A stretch of DNA of 64,000 nucleotides from Cognatundibacterium griseum. Lineage in GTDB: Bacteria > Pseudomonadota > Gammaproteobacteria > Burkholderiales > Burkholderiaceae_D. Position numbers and translations under genes: made by a program. The notes beneath the pieces are model-generated. The model did not search any database, was not told where the DNA came from, and was given only the letters and a program-made list of their open reading frames with translations. Location: NCBI RefSeq assembly GCF_014284195.1, contig NZ_JACOGC010000003.1:124001-188000 (forward strand). Direction: 5' to 3'. This document shows, in pieces, positions 8,323 through 16,995 of this stretch (positions are counted from its first letter, which is position 1; every line of letters begins with the position of its first letter).

Positions 8323-9684
8323 TCAGTACAAAGTCTCTGCCAGGGCCCCCAGAATCTGCTCTTCCCAGCGGTTCATACTGGAATACAGGCCAGAATTCTG
8401 TTCCGGATCGGCACCAGTGCCGCCAGTTATATAAATGATGCCATTACGCTGCACCGGATCAAAGATAAAACCGGACTGCAAACCATAAGCAAAACCCAGA
8501 TGACCGACGCCGGTCAGTCCTTGCGGTTGACCCGGCAACGGCGGCGTCATACGGTCGCCGCGCGCATCGTCACGGGTGCCGGTGAATACCTGCATACCCA
8601 GCGCCCATGACTGAAACAAACCGCGGTAATGGTCACCATTCGTCTGGACACCTGCCTGATAACGCCATTGTGGTGCGATCAGCGTCCGGACCGAAGCCGG
8701 CTGCAGCAGACGGATGCCATCCAGCTCCCCCTGCTGCATCAGCATCAGCATAATGCGGCTCAATCCACGTGCACTGATGCGCAGCCCGCCGTGCGGACTG
8801 AACAGCGTCGCGTTGCTGCCCGGCTGATAATGCAGCAGATAGGGCATGGCCGCAGGTGCCTGCTGATGGTAGTCATCGACTTGTGCAACCCAGGGGCCTG
8901 TACTATCCCAGCGCTCCTGCACCTGTTTGCGGTACAGCGTCGCTAACTGCGCGAGCTGCGCCGGAGCCAGATTCGCCGGATGAAAACTGCCGCTGATCTT
9001 CAGCGGGTCCAGCACCAGTTGCTGCATCAGCAGATCAAAACGCTGACCGGAAACCGCCTCCATGACAGAACCGATGACACCCCAGTTCAGATTGACATAG
9101 CTGAAGAAGCTGCCGGGCCGGAAATCGCGTCCGCTGGCATCCGGTGCTGCCCACGGCGAAGCATCGCTGCCAGCCTCACCCTGCAGAACCTGTCGCAAGG
9201 TCATGTCTGGCGGAAAGTTATAACCGGCATCATCTCTCAGCGAAGAAGTATGGCTCAGCAACATGCGCAGCGTGATCGCTGAATCGGGATAATGCGGATT
9301 ACGCACGCGGTATCCCAGATAATGGCTGACATCTTCGTCCAGATCGAGACTGTGCTGCTCCACCAGGCGCATCACACCTATTGCCGTTACCATTTTAGAG
9401 ACAGAGGCAACCCGGTACAGGGTTGAAGCATCCGCAGGCAGATGATGGGCAGACTGTGCCGGATCGATATAACGCTCGCCAAACTGTTGTTCATACACGA
9501 TCCGTCCATTGCGTATTGTCAGCACCGACAGGCTTGCCAGCGGCCGTTGCGGATCACGCTGGATGGCGTGCAGTTTTTCAGTCACAGCCGGAAAGGATGT
9601 GCGGAGTGCCTCGTCGCCCGTCATCTCAGCCGCTGAAATCATCGTCGTCACCAACATGACAAGTGTAGCGCATGCTGTCAGCAT
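8323..9684 (-). CDS. Serine hydrolase, beta-lactamase/DD-peptidase family
   Basis: A secreted or periplasmic active-serine enzyme of the class C beta-lactamase/esterase/D-aminopeptidase superfamily (PF00144). After a signal-like N-terminus the SxxK motif is SVSK at residues 94-97. The second motif, Tyr-x-Asn, is in FSYVNLN near residue 196, and the third is a glycine-rich GHLGFAYG near residue 400. It starts 2 bp after the dipeptidase gene, so it is the last gene of the leftward muropeptide operon. A peptidase or carboxypeptidase role on wall peptides is inferred from context. The family also contains esterases. Confidence 0.82.
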   Translation of the reverse strand: MLTACATLVMLVTTMISAAEMTGDEALRTSFPAVTEKLHAIQRDPQRPLASLSVLTIRNGRIVYEQQFGERYIDPAQSAHHLPADASTLYRVASVSKMVTAIGVMRLVEQHSLDLDEDVSHYLGYRVRNPHYPDSAITLRMLLSHTSSLRDDAGYNFPPDMTLRQVLQGEAGSDASPWAAPDASGRDFRPGSFFSYVNLNWGVIGSVMEAVSGQRFDLLMQQLVLDPLKISGSFHPANLAPAQLAQLATLYRKQVQERWDSTGPWVAQVDDYHQQAPAAMPYLLHYQPGSNATLFSPHGGLRISARGLSRIMLMLMQQGELDGIRLLQPASVRTLIAPQWRYQAGVQTNGDHYRGLFQSWALGMQVFTGTRDDARGDRMTPPLPGQPQGLTGVGHLGFAYGLQSGFIFDPVQRNGIIYITGGTGADPEQNSGLYSSMNRWEEQILGALAETLY

Positions 9685-9686
9685 GA

Positions 9687-10286
9687 TTAGTCAATGCGCA
9701 GGTAAGTCTGGCGAACCAGCGCCGGATCGCCGCAATTGAAATGCCACCACTCGCTGTTGATGCCGCGAAACCCGCCGTGAAACATGGCGGCCCGCAACAT
9801 ATTGCGGTTGGCCTGCTGTGCATGACTGATCTGCCCTTCAGCCAGCATCCTTTCTTCCAGCGCAGGATGCGATTTTTCCGCCAGCTCATCGAAACGGCTG
9901 CCCATATCCAGCTCCTGCCCTGCTGCATTCAGCAGAGTCACATCAACCGCCATGCCGAAAGAATGGATAGACCCGCGGGCCGGATCTGCCACATACATTT
10001 GCAGACGGGTGCCGTCCAGATGCTGCCAAAGCATTTCCTGAACTCGGTGCGGACGCAATGCATCCAGCACCAGAATGCGCATTCCCGGCGCATGCTGGGC
10101 CAGATAGCGCACTGCCCGCTGCAAGGCATCAGCCGCTTCATGATGCAGCCAGGCGCAATCGAGATCGCCATACAGGTCGCGCCCGACAAAATTGTCTGCG
10201 CCGATATAACGCAAATCAACGGTCACACCATCTATCGTATTGAGGCGACGAAAATCGGGATGACCGGCAATCAGTTCACAACGCAT
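9687..10286 (-). CDS. ddpX: D-alanyl-D-alanine dipeptidase (VanX/DdpX family)
   Basis: A zinc dipeptidase that splits D-Ala-D-Ala. All catalytic positions are visible: zinc ligands His108 and Asp115 in SIHSFGMAVD, the general base Glu179 and zinc ligand His182 in SEWWH, and a conserved Arg in LDALRPHRVQ. Length (199 aa) is normal. There is no signal peptide, so it should act in the cytoplasm. The start has GGAGAAG 7 bases upstream. With no vanH/vanA-type ligase nearby, this is a nutrient/recycling enzyme rather than a vancomycin-resistance determinant. It would use D-Ala-D-Ala released from muropeptides. Confidence 0.9.
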   Translation of the reverse strand: MRCELIAGHPDFRRLNTIDGVTVDLRYIGADNFVGRDLYGDLDCAWLHHEAADALQRAVRYLAQHAPGMRILVLDALRPHRVQEMLWQHLDGTRLQMYVADPARGSIHSFGMAVDVTLLNAAGQELDMGSRFDELAEKSHPALEERMLAEGQISHAQQANRNMLRAAMFHGGFRGINSEWWHFNCGDPALVRQTYLRID

Positions 10287-10466
10287 GTACAGCTTCTCCA
10301 GATAAAACGGACAGAAACCATCCGCGGAAAATATCAGAATTTTTCATCGCACAGCATAAAATCAGACCGCAAGGTATACCAATGAAACTTTACCCGGTGC
10401 ATATAACCGGAACTCATTTCCTGTTGCGCCGGACAGCATTTCTGCAGCGTCCGGCACAGCATGTCT

Positions 10467-12269
10467 TCAATGCAGATTCTGCTGTGCATCCGGCGCAATA
10501 TCGAGATAACGCCAGTTGGTGAATTCCACCGGATGGTGCTGATAATTGCGTACCCAGGGTTGCACCACATCGGCAGACAAGGGATGAATCCGCGGAATCC
10601 AAGGGTTATACGCATGCATCAGCAACGCCATCTGCTGATACAGCCGTCTGCGTTCCGGCGAGTCTGCCATGCTCCGTGACTGCTCATACAACTGGTTAAA
10701 TGCGGGCAGATTAAAGCGGGCATAATTAGCCCGTCCGGTATTCGGCCCATACAGCAGCTGATAAAAATTTTCACCATCAGGAAAATCCGCGATCCAGTTT
10801 GCTTCCGTCATCTGCACCTTGCCGAGACGGGATGCACGGATGATCTCTGAATGTTTATCGGTCTTAAAACTGATGCGGATTCCCAGCGCATCCAGATTTT
10901 TGCGCCAGATTTCATCCCGCAGGCGTCCTGTGGTATTCGCCTGAGAATACATTTCCAGCCGCAGCGGCTGGCCGCCGGGCAGCGTACGGTAACCATCTGC
11001 TGCGCGCCGGTATCCGAAGCGGTCCAGCAAGGCATTGGCCAGCGGCAGGTCATGCGGAACCGGGCTTTTCAGGTTCGCGTCATAGCCCAGCACATTCGGC
11101 GGCAGCGGCGACTGCGCCGGAATCGCCAGCCCTTTTTCCATCAGGCGGATATCTTCTGCACTGTCATAACTCATGGCAATCGCCCGGCGCAAGGCAATCT
11201 TGTCCGGCGTGTAACCACCGATTACCGGATCTTCCATATTCATCCAGACATAGTAAGTCTGCAAAGGTGAAAACAAGGATAAGCGCACGCCCTGCTGCTG
11301 CAATTCCGGTTTCAATTGACCGTCGCGCAGCACCATTTCTGCCAGCGGCGGTGGCACCTGCTCCAGCACATCGAGTTCACGGTTCAGAAAAGCCAGTACA
11401 CGCGCCTGCTGTTCTTCCATGATGTGAATCACCACCTGGCTGACCAGCGGCAGGCGCTGCCCCCGCAACGCCGCTGCCAGTGCCTGGGCAGCAGGGTCAT
11501 TCCCCGGCTGATCCTGAAAAATCACCTGACGGTATTGCGGATTGGCCTTCAGCACCAGTCGGAAACTGCGCTGCCATTCGCTCAGCACAAATGGTCCGGT
11601 ACCAGCCGGATGATTCCCCGCCTGATTGCCGTACGTTTCCATCACTTCCCGCGCCACCGCCGCCGTTGCGCCGGTCGCCAGAATAAACGGAAAATTCCTG
11701 TCGGGCGCAGTCAGCCGAATCTGCAGGGTGTAAGTATCGAGCACCTGCAAACCCGCGATTGCAAGCCGGGGATCAGTGACCGCCATCCCTTGCGGCGGCT
11801 GGCGCAATTGTTCATCGCCCAGCAGTTTTCCTTCAAACATAAACAGCCACGGTGACTTCAGGACGGGGTCGTACAGGCGGCGGATGCTGTAAGCATAATC
11901 TGCCGCTGTCAGCTCACGCGCGCGTCCCTTGAAAGCCGGGTCGGGAGAGAAAAAGATTCCCGGTTGCAGATGCAGGATGTAGGTCTTGCCGCCATCCCGC
12001 ACTTCCGGCATCGATTTCAGGGTATTTGGCCGCAGCTGCAATGGCCGCGCCAGATAGTCATAGCGCAGCATGGGCTCGAAAATGTTTTCATTGATGCTGA
12101 GCGTGGCAATATCCGATGCCACTGCCGGGTCCAGCGCACTTTCCGGCGTCGTCAGCAACACGCTCAGCGTCTTGCCTGCCGCCTGAGCCGGAAACGCCGG
12201 CAACCAGGCCGCCAGGCTCAACAGGGCGCTGAACAGCCAGCATCCGGCAGCCAGGGAAAATAACTTCAT
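10467..12269 (-). CDS. Periplasmic peptide-binding protein of an ABC transporter (SBP_bac_5)
   Basis: An extracellular solute-binding protein of family 5, like OppA and MppA, 600 aa with an N-terminal signal peptide (cleavage near FPAQAAGK). Family features include LDPAVASDIATLSINENIFEPML near residue 42 and TGPFVLSEW near residue 215. It overlaps the amidase gene upstream by 4 bases, so the two are translationally coupled. No permease or ATPase genes are here. It must use ABC components encoded elsewhere, as E. coli MppA does with Opp. The likely ligand from context is a murein peptide, which is inference. Confidence 0.85.
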   Translation of the reverse strand: MKLFSLAAGCWLFSALLSLAAWLPAFPAQAAGKTLSVLLTTPESALDPAVASDIATLSINENIFEPMLRYDYLARPLQLRPNTLKSMPEVRDGGKTYILHLQPGIFFSPDPAFKGRARELTAADYAYSIRRLYDPVLKSPWLFMFEGKLLGDEQLRQPPQGMAVTDPRLAIAGLQVLDTYTLQIRLTAPDRNFPFILATGATAAVAREVMETYGNQAGNHPAGTGPFVLSEWQRSFRLVLKANPQYRQVIFQDQPGNDPAAQALAAALRGQRLPLVSQVVIHIMEEQQARVLAFLNRELDVLEQVPPPLAEMVLRDGQLKPELQQQGVRLSLFSPLQTYYVWMNMEDPVIGGYTPDKIALRRAIAMSYDSAEDIRLMEKGLAIPAQSPLPPNVLGYDANLKSPVPHDLPLANALLDRFGYRRAADGYRTLPGGQPLRLEMYSQANTTGRLRDEIWRKNLDALGIRISFKTDKHSEIIRASRLGKVQMTEANWIADFPDGENFYQLLYGPNTGRANYARFNLPAFNQLYEQSRSMADSPERRRLYQQMALLMHAYNPWIPRIHPLSADVVQPWVRNYQHHPVEFTNWRYLDIAPDAQQNLH

Positions 12270-13261
12270 GGCTGCGACTCCATTACGCGATCAATCCGGT
12301 CACTGTGACGGGTTACATAAAACCATTCCTCGCCAGCCTGGGCGGCGCTGTCGGGGAAGATCATGCGTCCGCCGAATTCGGCACGCACTTCGCTGCCGTC
12401 ATGGCGGATACCGATCAGCTCTCCGGGTTGCAACTCATCGAAACTGCGCCACGGGCGCACAAAACGGTCATCAGCATGGAACTTGTCGATGACGTCGTAA
12501 ATGCGCAATGCCTCCATCTCATGCATGACTTCCGGACTATCGCCTTCAATCATACCGAGATGGATCAGCGTATTGAGAATAGCGCGGTACGCGACTTCCG
12601 GCGCCTCCGGAGCCTGATGCTGGCCGCATTCCAGAGTCACGGCATAACCACCGGTGGAGCGCATATATTCCGTCGTTCCGACACCAAACCGGGCATCGGC
12701 ATTCGCCACAGCCACCGGGTCTGCGCCCGGCCCCAGACTTTGCTGGCGACGGGCAACGCCGCGCGCGTAGGTGCTGAGCCAGCCATCCACCATGCGGCGT
12801 ACGCCAAGCCGCATTGCCATCGCGAGTTCGGCACCGGCATGGGTAAATGGTTCGATCGCGCCCTGATTATTTTCCGGCCCGACCAGCACGAATGCTTCTC
12901 CCTCACCACGGAACGAGTGCAGATCAAGCAATACCTCATGCTCTGCCAGCAAGGGGCAGAGCCAGTTTGCGACATGGTCTTCGAATTCGACTGGTGTTGC
13001 CGCCGGAATCAGTCGCCGGTTCAGGTTGCGGTCACCCTGCCGCTGTCCGCGCTGATACGCCAGCGGATTAGCAACCGGCACCAGCGTCAGAAAACCGCTG
13101 CTTAACACAATGCGGCCGGCAGCCATCTCCGCCATCAGTCTCCGGATTGCCACCGTGCCGCAGGTTTCATTGCCGTGTACGGCGCCAGTCACAATCAGGC
13201 GAGGCCCGGCCTGCAATGATGTGTAGCGGTGCGACTCAAAAAAAAGGGGGGCGGCATTCAT
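12266..13261 (-). CDS. M14-type zinc amidase (AstE/aspartoacylase/MpaA-like)
   Basis: A zinc hydrolase of the succinylglutamate desuccinylase/aspartoacylase group. The zinc-binding signature is GAVHGNETCG (His29, Glu32) with His115 in LLDLHSFRGEGEAF. A later TLECGQH holds the probable catalytic Glu. The family includes MpaA, which cuts the gamma-D-Glu to diaminopimelate bond of murein tripeptide. Given the surrounding AmpG, MurQ and AmiD, I infer that role rather than arginine catabolism, since no other ast genes are present. AGGAA precedes the start, and the stop overlaps the next gene. Confidence 0.82.
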   Translation of the reverse strand: MNAAPLFFESHRYTSLQAGPRLIVTGAVHGNETCGTVAIRRLMAEMAAGRIVLSSGFLTLVPVANPLAYQRGQRQGDRNLNRRLIPAATPVEFEDHVANWLCPLLAEHEVLLDLHSFRGEGEAFVLVGPENNQGAIEPFTHAGAELAMAMRLGVRRMVDGWLSTYARGVARRQQSLGPGADPVAVANADARFGVGTTEYMRSTGGYAVTLECGQHQAPEAPEVAYRAILNTLIHLGMIEGDSPEVMHEMEALRIYDVIDKFHADDRFVRPWRSFDELQPGELIGIRHDGSEVRAEFGGRMIFPDSAAQAGEEWFYVTRHSDRIDRVMESQP

Positions 13262-13306
13262 CGGTATTCCTGTTTATCTTCAGAGCGTTTTTTTAATCCG
13301 GGTTGA

Positions 13307-14626
13307 TTACTTGATTTTTTCATCGGTCTTTTTACCAAATGCGGGATCGACCTTAATCAGCGCCGTTACAATTAGCGTCGGTACAGCGGCGACGCAAATC
13401 CAGATGAAGAAATGACTGTATCCCAGCCAGGTCTGCAGCCAGCCGCTGAACATACCGGGCAGCATCATGCTGGCCGCCATGAATCCGGTGCAGATCGCAT
13501 AGTGCGCCGTCTTGTGTTCGCCATCTGCGACCATGATCATGTACAGCACGTAGGCAGTGAAGCCGAAGCCATAACCCATCTGCTCCAGTGCAACCGCCGT
13601 GCCGACCAGATACAGATTCTGCGGTTGTACCAGCGCCAGATACACGTACACCAGATGCGGCACATTGATTGCCAGCGCCATCGGCCACAGGCACTTTTTC
13701 AGGCCATAACGGGCTATCAGTGCCCCGCCTGCCAACCCGCCAGCCGTCAGCGCGATCATTCCCATGGTGCCGTAGACAATGCCGACTGCCTGGGTTGACA
13801 GCCCCAGTCCACCTTTATCCAGTCCATCCAGCAAAAACGGCGGCGCCATTTTGACCAGCTGCGCTTCGCCAAAGCGGTACAGCAGCAAAAACGCCAGTGT
13901 GATCAGGATATTTTTCTTGCGGATAAACTGGCCGAAAATGGTGAAGAAAGTGGCCATCACCTGATTCGGATCGCCATGCGCGCAGTCACTCTCCGGTACC
14001 GGCAAAGCCCAGCGGTGATAGAGCGACAGGCTGATGAACATCAAAGCCAGCACGCCAAAAACCACGATCCAGCCCAGCGCAACATTGCCCGTGACGTCGC
14101 GCAGGGTGCCGGCCAGATACACCAGTGCGCCCTGTCCGGTCAGCATGGAAATCCGGAAAAACATGCTGCGCACCCCGACTAATGCCGCCTGCTGATGTTG
14201 TTCCAGCGCCAGCATATAAAAGCCGTCGGTGCTGATATCGTGCGTCGCAGCGGCAAACGCCAGCAGCCAGAATACTGCCAGCGTCGCCTGAAAATAAGCA
14301 GCCACCGGAATCGTCAGCGCCACCAGACCGAACAGGCCGCCGATCAGCAGTTCCAGCGTAATAATCCAGAACCGTTTGGTGCGGAACATATCGACAAACG
14401 GCGACCACAAAGGTTTGATCACAAAAGGCAGGTACAGCCAGCTGGTGTACAAAGCGATATCCGCATTGGATATCCCCATATTTTTGTACATGATCACTGA
14501 CAGCGTCATGACCGCGACATACGGTATGCCCTGGCCAAAATACAGCGTCGGAATCCAGCGCCAGCCATGACTGGCGTCGCTCTCAGAATGGGCATCGGTA
14601 TCGTGAATGGCAGTGTCTCTGGTCAT
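13307..14626 (-). CDS. ampG: AmpG-like muropeptide permease (MFS)
   Basis: An inner-membrane transporter of the PAT/AmpG branch of the major facilitator superfamily, importing anhydro-muropeptides. It has 439 residues with about twelve hydrophobic segments. The AmpG-type start TLYFGQGIPYV is followed by LPFVIKPLWSPFVD and by the family-typical AAATHDISTDGFYMLAL. A hydrophilic N-terminal tail of about 25 residues precedes the first helix. It is the first gene of the leftward operon and diverges from the sugar kinase across 291 bp. The exact substrate (GlcNAc-anhMurNAc peptides or free anhMurNAc) cannot be read from the sequence. Confidence 0.82.
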   Translation of the reverse strand: MTRDTAIHDTDAHSESDASHGWRWIPTLYFGQGIPYVAVMTLSVIMYKNMGISNADIALYTSWLYLPFVIKPLWSPFVDMFRTKRFWIITLELLIGGLFGLVALTIPVAAYFQATLAVFWLLAFAAATHDISTDGFYMLALEQHQQAALVGVRSMFFRISMLTGQGALVYLAGTLRDVTGNVALGWIVVFGVLALMFISLSLYHRWALPVPESDCAHGDPNQVMATFFTIFGQFIRKKNILITLAFLLLYRFGEAQLVKMAPPFLLDGLDKGGLGLSTQAVGIVYGTMGMIALTAGGLAGGALIARYGLKKCLWPMALAINVPHLVYVYLALVQPQNLYLVGTAVALEQMGYGFGFTAYVLYMIMVADGEHKTAHYAICTGFMAASMMLPGMFSGWLQTWLGYSHFFIWICVAAVPTLIVTALIKVDPAFGKKTDEKIK

Positions 14627-14917
14627 TATGATGTTTTCTTAATCGGTATTACCTTATACTGCTTTCTGTACGCTGGGATTTTCCCCGTTGAGCGCACGGA
14701 AAACGATTGAATTTTTGCCTTCTGCTCATAGAGAAAAGTTATACGCTGTGCTGATCTTTTCATTTCTGCAAGCGGAGCAAAGCGAACTATGATAAACGAT
14801 CAATACCCTGTGCGATACCGCCGGAAACAGGCAGGCACCTCTTTCACCTGAAGTGATGATACCGTTCGCAGTCGCACCTGCTTGTTGCCGGTCTGCGCTG
14901 CCGGACAAATTAGCCGC
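14627..14917. other. Divergent control region of the muropeptide cluster
   Basis: A 291-bp gap between the ampG-like gene (leftward) and the kinase gene (rightward), so both operon promoters must lie here. AT-rich patches (for example around 14636-14660 and 14725-14760) are the likely promoters. I could not fix a confident -35/-10 pair or operator. Confidence 0.4.
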
Positions 14918-15868
14918 ATGATGAATCCAATACCGTCCCCGTCTCATTCCGCTGCCCTGCCCCGGCTGGGTCTGGGCATCGACACCGGTGGAACACAGAC
15001 ACGCTGGGCAATTGCCACCATTGATGAAAAAATCGTCGCCAGCGGCACGACCGCCGGACTGACGGCGCTGCAACTCAATACGCTGCATGGACAGACTGAA
15101 TTTGGCCAGGTATTTGCCGGGCTGGCCGCCACCGCACATGCACACGGCAGCCTGCAAAGCGTCCGGGCTGGCATCACCGGCTTTGGCGATCAGGCGCATC
15201 ATGCTCTGCTGCAACGGATGCTGACCGATATCCTGCATCTTCCGCCGCAGGCAATTCATCTGAGTAATGATATTGAGATTGCCTATCTGGATAATTTCCA
15301 GCCCGGCACAGGCTATCTGATTTATGCCGGCACCGGTTCGATTGCCGCATTGATCGATGAGACAGGTCAGTTTCACCGTGCCGGCGGGCGCGGCTATCTG
15401 CTGGATGACGGCGGCAGCGGCTTCTGGATTGCACGCGAGGCGCTGCGCCATATCTGGCGCAGCGAAGATGAAGAGCCGGGATGGAGTCAGCATTCACGGC
15501 TGGCACAGGAAATGTTTAAGGCGCTGGGCGGCGACAGCTGGGACGTTTCTAAAAATTTCATTTATCATCGCAGCCGTGGTGAAATCGGAACGCTGGCGCT
15601 GGCAGTCGCCGCAGCAGCCGGTCATGACGAAACCGCGGCGCGGATTCTGAAGCAGGCGGGTGCGGAACTGGCACGGCTGGGTTTGGCAATGTGCCGCCGT
15701 TTCGGTGACAAACCGATGGTATTGAGCGGGCGGGTACAGGAATTGCACCCGCTGATCGCAGATTCGCTGCGCCAGCATTTACCGCCACATATCAGCCTGC
15801 GGCGCAGCGTCTGTCAGGCACACTTTTCGGCAGCCAGACTGGCTGCCAGACAACTCAGGACTTTATGA
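14918..15868 (+). CDS. BadF/NagK-family amino-sugar kinase
   Basis: An ATP-dependent sugar kinase of the BadF/BadG/BcrA fold, related to N-acetylglucosamine and N-acetylmuramic acid kinases. The phosphate-1 loop is GIDTGGTQTRW near residue 20. Further pieces are LSNDIEIAYL, YAGTGSIAALID, GGRGYLLDDGGSGFWIAREAL and a late MVLSGRV. The start was set at the ATG beginning MMNPIP, since the in-frame upstream TTG adds an unlikely extension. Its stop overlaps the amidase gene by 4 bases. MurQ needs MurNAc-6-phosphate, so this kinase is the best local candidate to supply it (a MurK-type role). No anmK is visible. Confidence 0.83.
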   Translation: MMNPIPSPSHSAALPRLGLGIDTGGTQTRWAIATIDEKIVASGTTAGLTALQLNTLHGQTEFGQVFAGLAATAHAHGSLQSVRAGITGFGDQAHHALLQRMLTDILHLPPQAIHLSNDIEIAYLDNFQPGTGYLIYAGTGSIAALIDETGQFHRAGGRGYLLDDGGSGFWIAREALRHIWRSEDEEPGWSQHSRLAQEMFKALGGDSWDVSKNFIYHRSRGEIGTLALAVAAAAGHDETAARILKQAGAELARLGLAMCRRFGDKPMVLSGRVQELHPLIADSLRQHLPPHISLRRSVCQAHFSAARLAARQLRTL

Positions 15869-16668
15869 TGAAAAACTGGTTACTGATCGGCATTCTCGCC
15901 ATCCTGCTGAGCGCCTGTTCCACCGTTCCCCGGCGTGATATTGATGCCAGCATTTCCGCCAAAAGCCAGGAAGACCGCGTGCAATTCCTGGTTCTGCATT
16001 ACACCGCGATTGACCAGCCGACCTCGCTGCGCGTGCTCAGTCAGCAAGGCGTCAGTAGCCATTATCTGGTAGGGAATGAGTCACCCGTCAAAGTATGGCA
16101 GCTGGTGGACGAAAACCGTATGTCCTATCACGCCGGGCTCAGCGACTGGAAAGGCTACAGCCGCTTGAATGCCAGCTCAATCGGTATTGAAATCGTGAAT
16201 CTCGGCTTTAAAGATACGCCGGAAGGTCGCGTCTATTTCCCGTTTCCCCAGGAACAGATTGACCGGGTGATTGCCCTGGTCAGGGAGATTGCGGCCAGGC
16301 ATCAGATTCGTCCGGAATACATTCTCGGTCACTCGGACATCGCCCCACAGCGCAAATCTGATCCCGGCCCCCTGTTTCCGTGGAAGCAGCTGGCCGATGC
16401 CGGCCTGATTCCCTGGCCGGATGCCGCCGAGGTGGCGCAGCGCACGCCATTATATGAAGCGCAATTACCGGACGTTTCCTGGTTTCAGCAAAAACTGGCA
16501 CGGCACGGCTATGCGGTACCGCAGACCGGCGTGCTGGATGAAGCCACCAAAAATGTGCTGATTGCCTTTCAGACCAAGTACCGGCCTGCAAAGTTTGACG
16601 GCATTCCGGATGCAGAGACCGCAGCCATGCTCGATGTGCTGGTGACCAATACCAATAAAGTGCATTGA
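15865..16668 (+). CDS. amiD: N-acetylmuramoyl-L-alanine amidase AmiD (lipoprotein)
   Basis: An outer-membrane-anchored zinc amidase that separates stem peptides from MurNAc or anhydro-MurNAc. The lipobox is LLSAC (Cys18). The Amidase_2 domain runs over about residues 35-185, with zinc-ligand region VLHYTAI (His45), MSYHAGLSDWKG, and GHSDIAPQRKSDPGPLFPW. A C-terminal PG_binding_1 domain (about 205-260) includes GVLDEATKNVLIAFQTKYRP. Length matches E. coli AmiD. It is translationally coupled to the kinase and provides the peptide-removing step before sugar recycling. Confidence 0.92.
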   Translation: MMKNWLLIGILAILLSACSTVPRRDIDASISAKSQEDRVQFLVLHYTAIDQPTSLRVLSQQGVSSHYLVGNESPVKVWQLVDENRMSYHAGLSDWKGYSRLNASSIGIEIVNLGFKDTPEGRVYFPFPQEQIDRVIALVREIAARHQIRPEYILGHSDIAPQRKSDPGPLFPWKQLADAGLIPWPDAAEVAQRTPLYEAQLPDVSWFQQKLARHGYAVPQTGVLDEATKNVLIAFQTKYRPAKFDGIPDAETAAMLDVLVTNTNKVH

Positions 16669-16734
16669 CTGCAGCAAACACCGATGCCAGGTCTGAATCA
16701 GCAATATCACCGAACTACCAATCCTGACACAATC

Positions 16735-16757
16735 GTTTCCATCCCGAGGATGGAAAC
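16735..16757. repeat. Perfect 23-bp hairpin palindrome
   Basis: GTTTCCATCC and GGATGGAAAC are exact 10-bp inverted repeats around CGA. It lies 67 bp after amiD and 142 bp before a tiny gene, with no T-run. It may end the amiD transcript or serve as a protein site. Confidence 0.55.
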
Positions 16758-16898
16758 ATTGCCTGCCTGACCGGCGCTTCATCCCGCCTGCAAGCATTCT
16801 GTTCCGCACAAACTGCGCTTGGTCGCCCACACCTATCATTCTGACTGCGGAATGATTACAGTGCACCGACCGGAACACGACAAGAAAGGGGCTGTATC

Positions 16899-16988
16899 AT
16901 GAAACTCGCTGCAAATATGGAAGGCATACTGCTGGCAGCAATCGGGCTGGTCATGCTAAGCAATCTGCTGCGTCCGTTATTTATCTGA
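16899..16988 (+). CDS. 29-aa hydrophobic small protein
   Basis: A short frame with a good ribosome site (GAAAGGGG about 8 bases ahead) encodes a peptide that is nearly all one membrane helix (GILLAAIGLVMLSNLL). It is followed at once by a second small membrane-protein gene. The pairing, hydrophobic composition and ribosome site support a real gene. Its function is unknown, and it resembles other single-helix small proteins only in general character. Confidence 0.5.
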   Translation: MKLAANMEGILLAAIGLVMLSNLLRPLFI

Positions 16989-16995
16989 GGTGATG

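Noticed and set aside
9687-10286. Vancomycin resistance gene vanX
   Set aside because: The catalytic residues match the family, but no vanH, vanA-type ligase or VanRS genes are near and the context is muropeptide recycling.
12305-13105. A 266-codon frame opposite the M14-type amidase gene
   Set aside because: Its mirror gene has catalytic motifs and a ribosome site, while this frame has neither.
12266-13261. Arginine-catabolic astE
   Set aside because: The fold is shared, but no other ast genes are present and the surrounding operon handles wall peptides.
16735-16757. Possible single CRISPR repeat
   Set aside because: The sequence begins GTTTCC and is palindromic, but there is only one copy, with no spacers and no cas genes.
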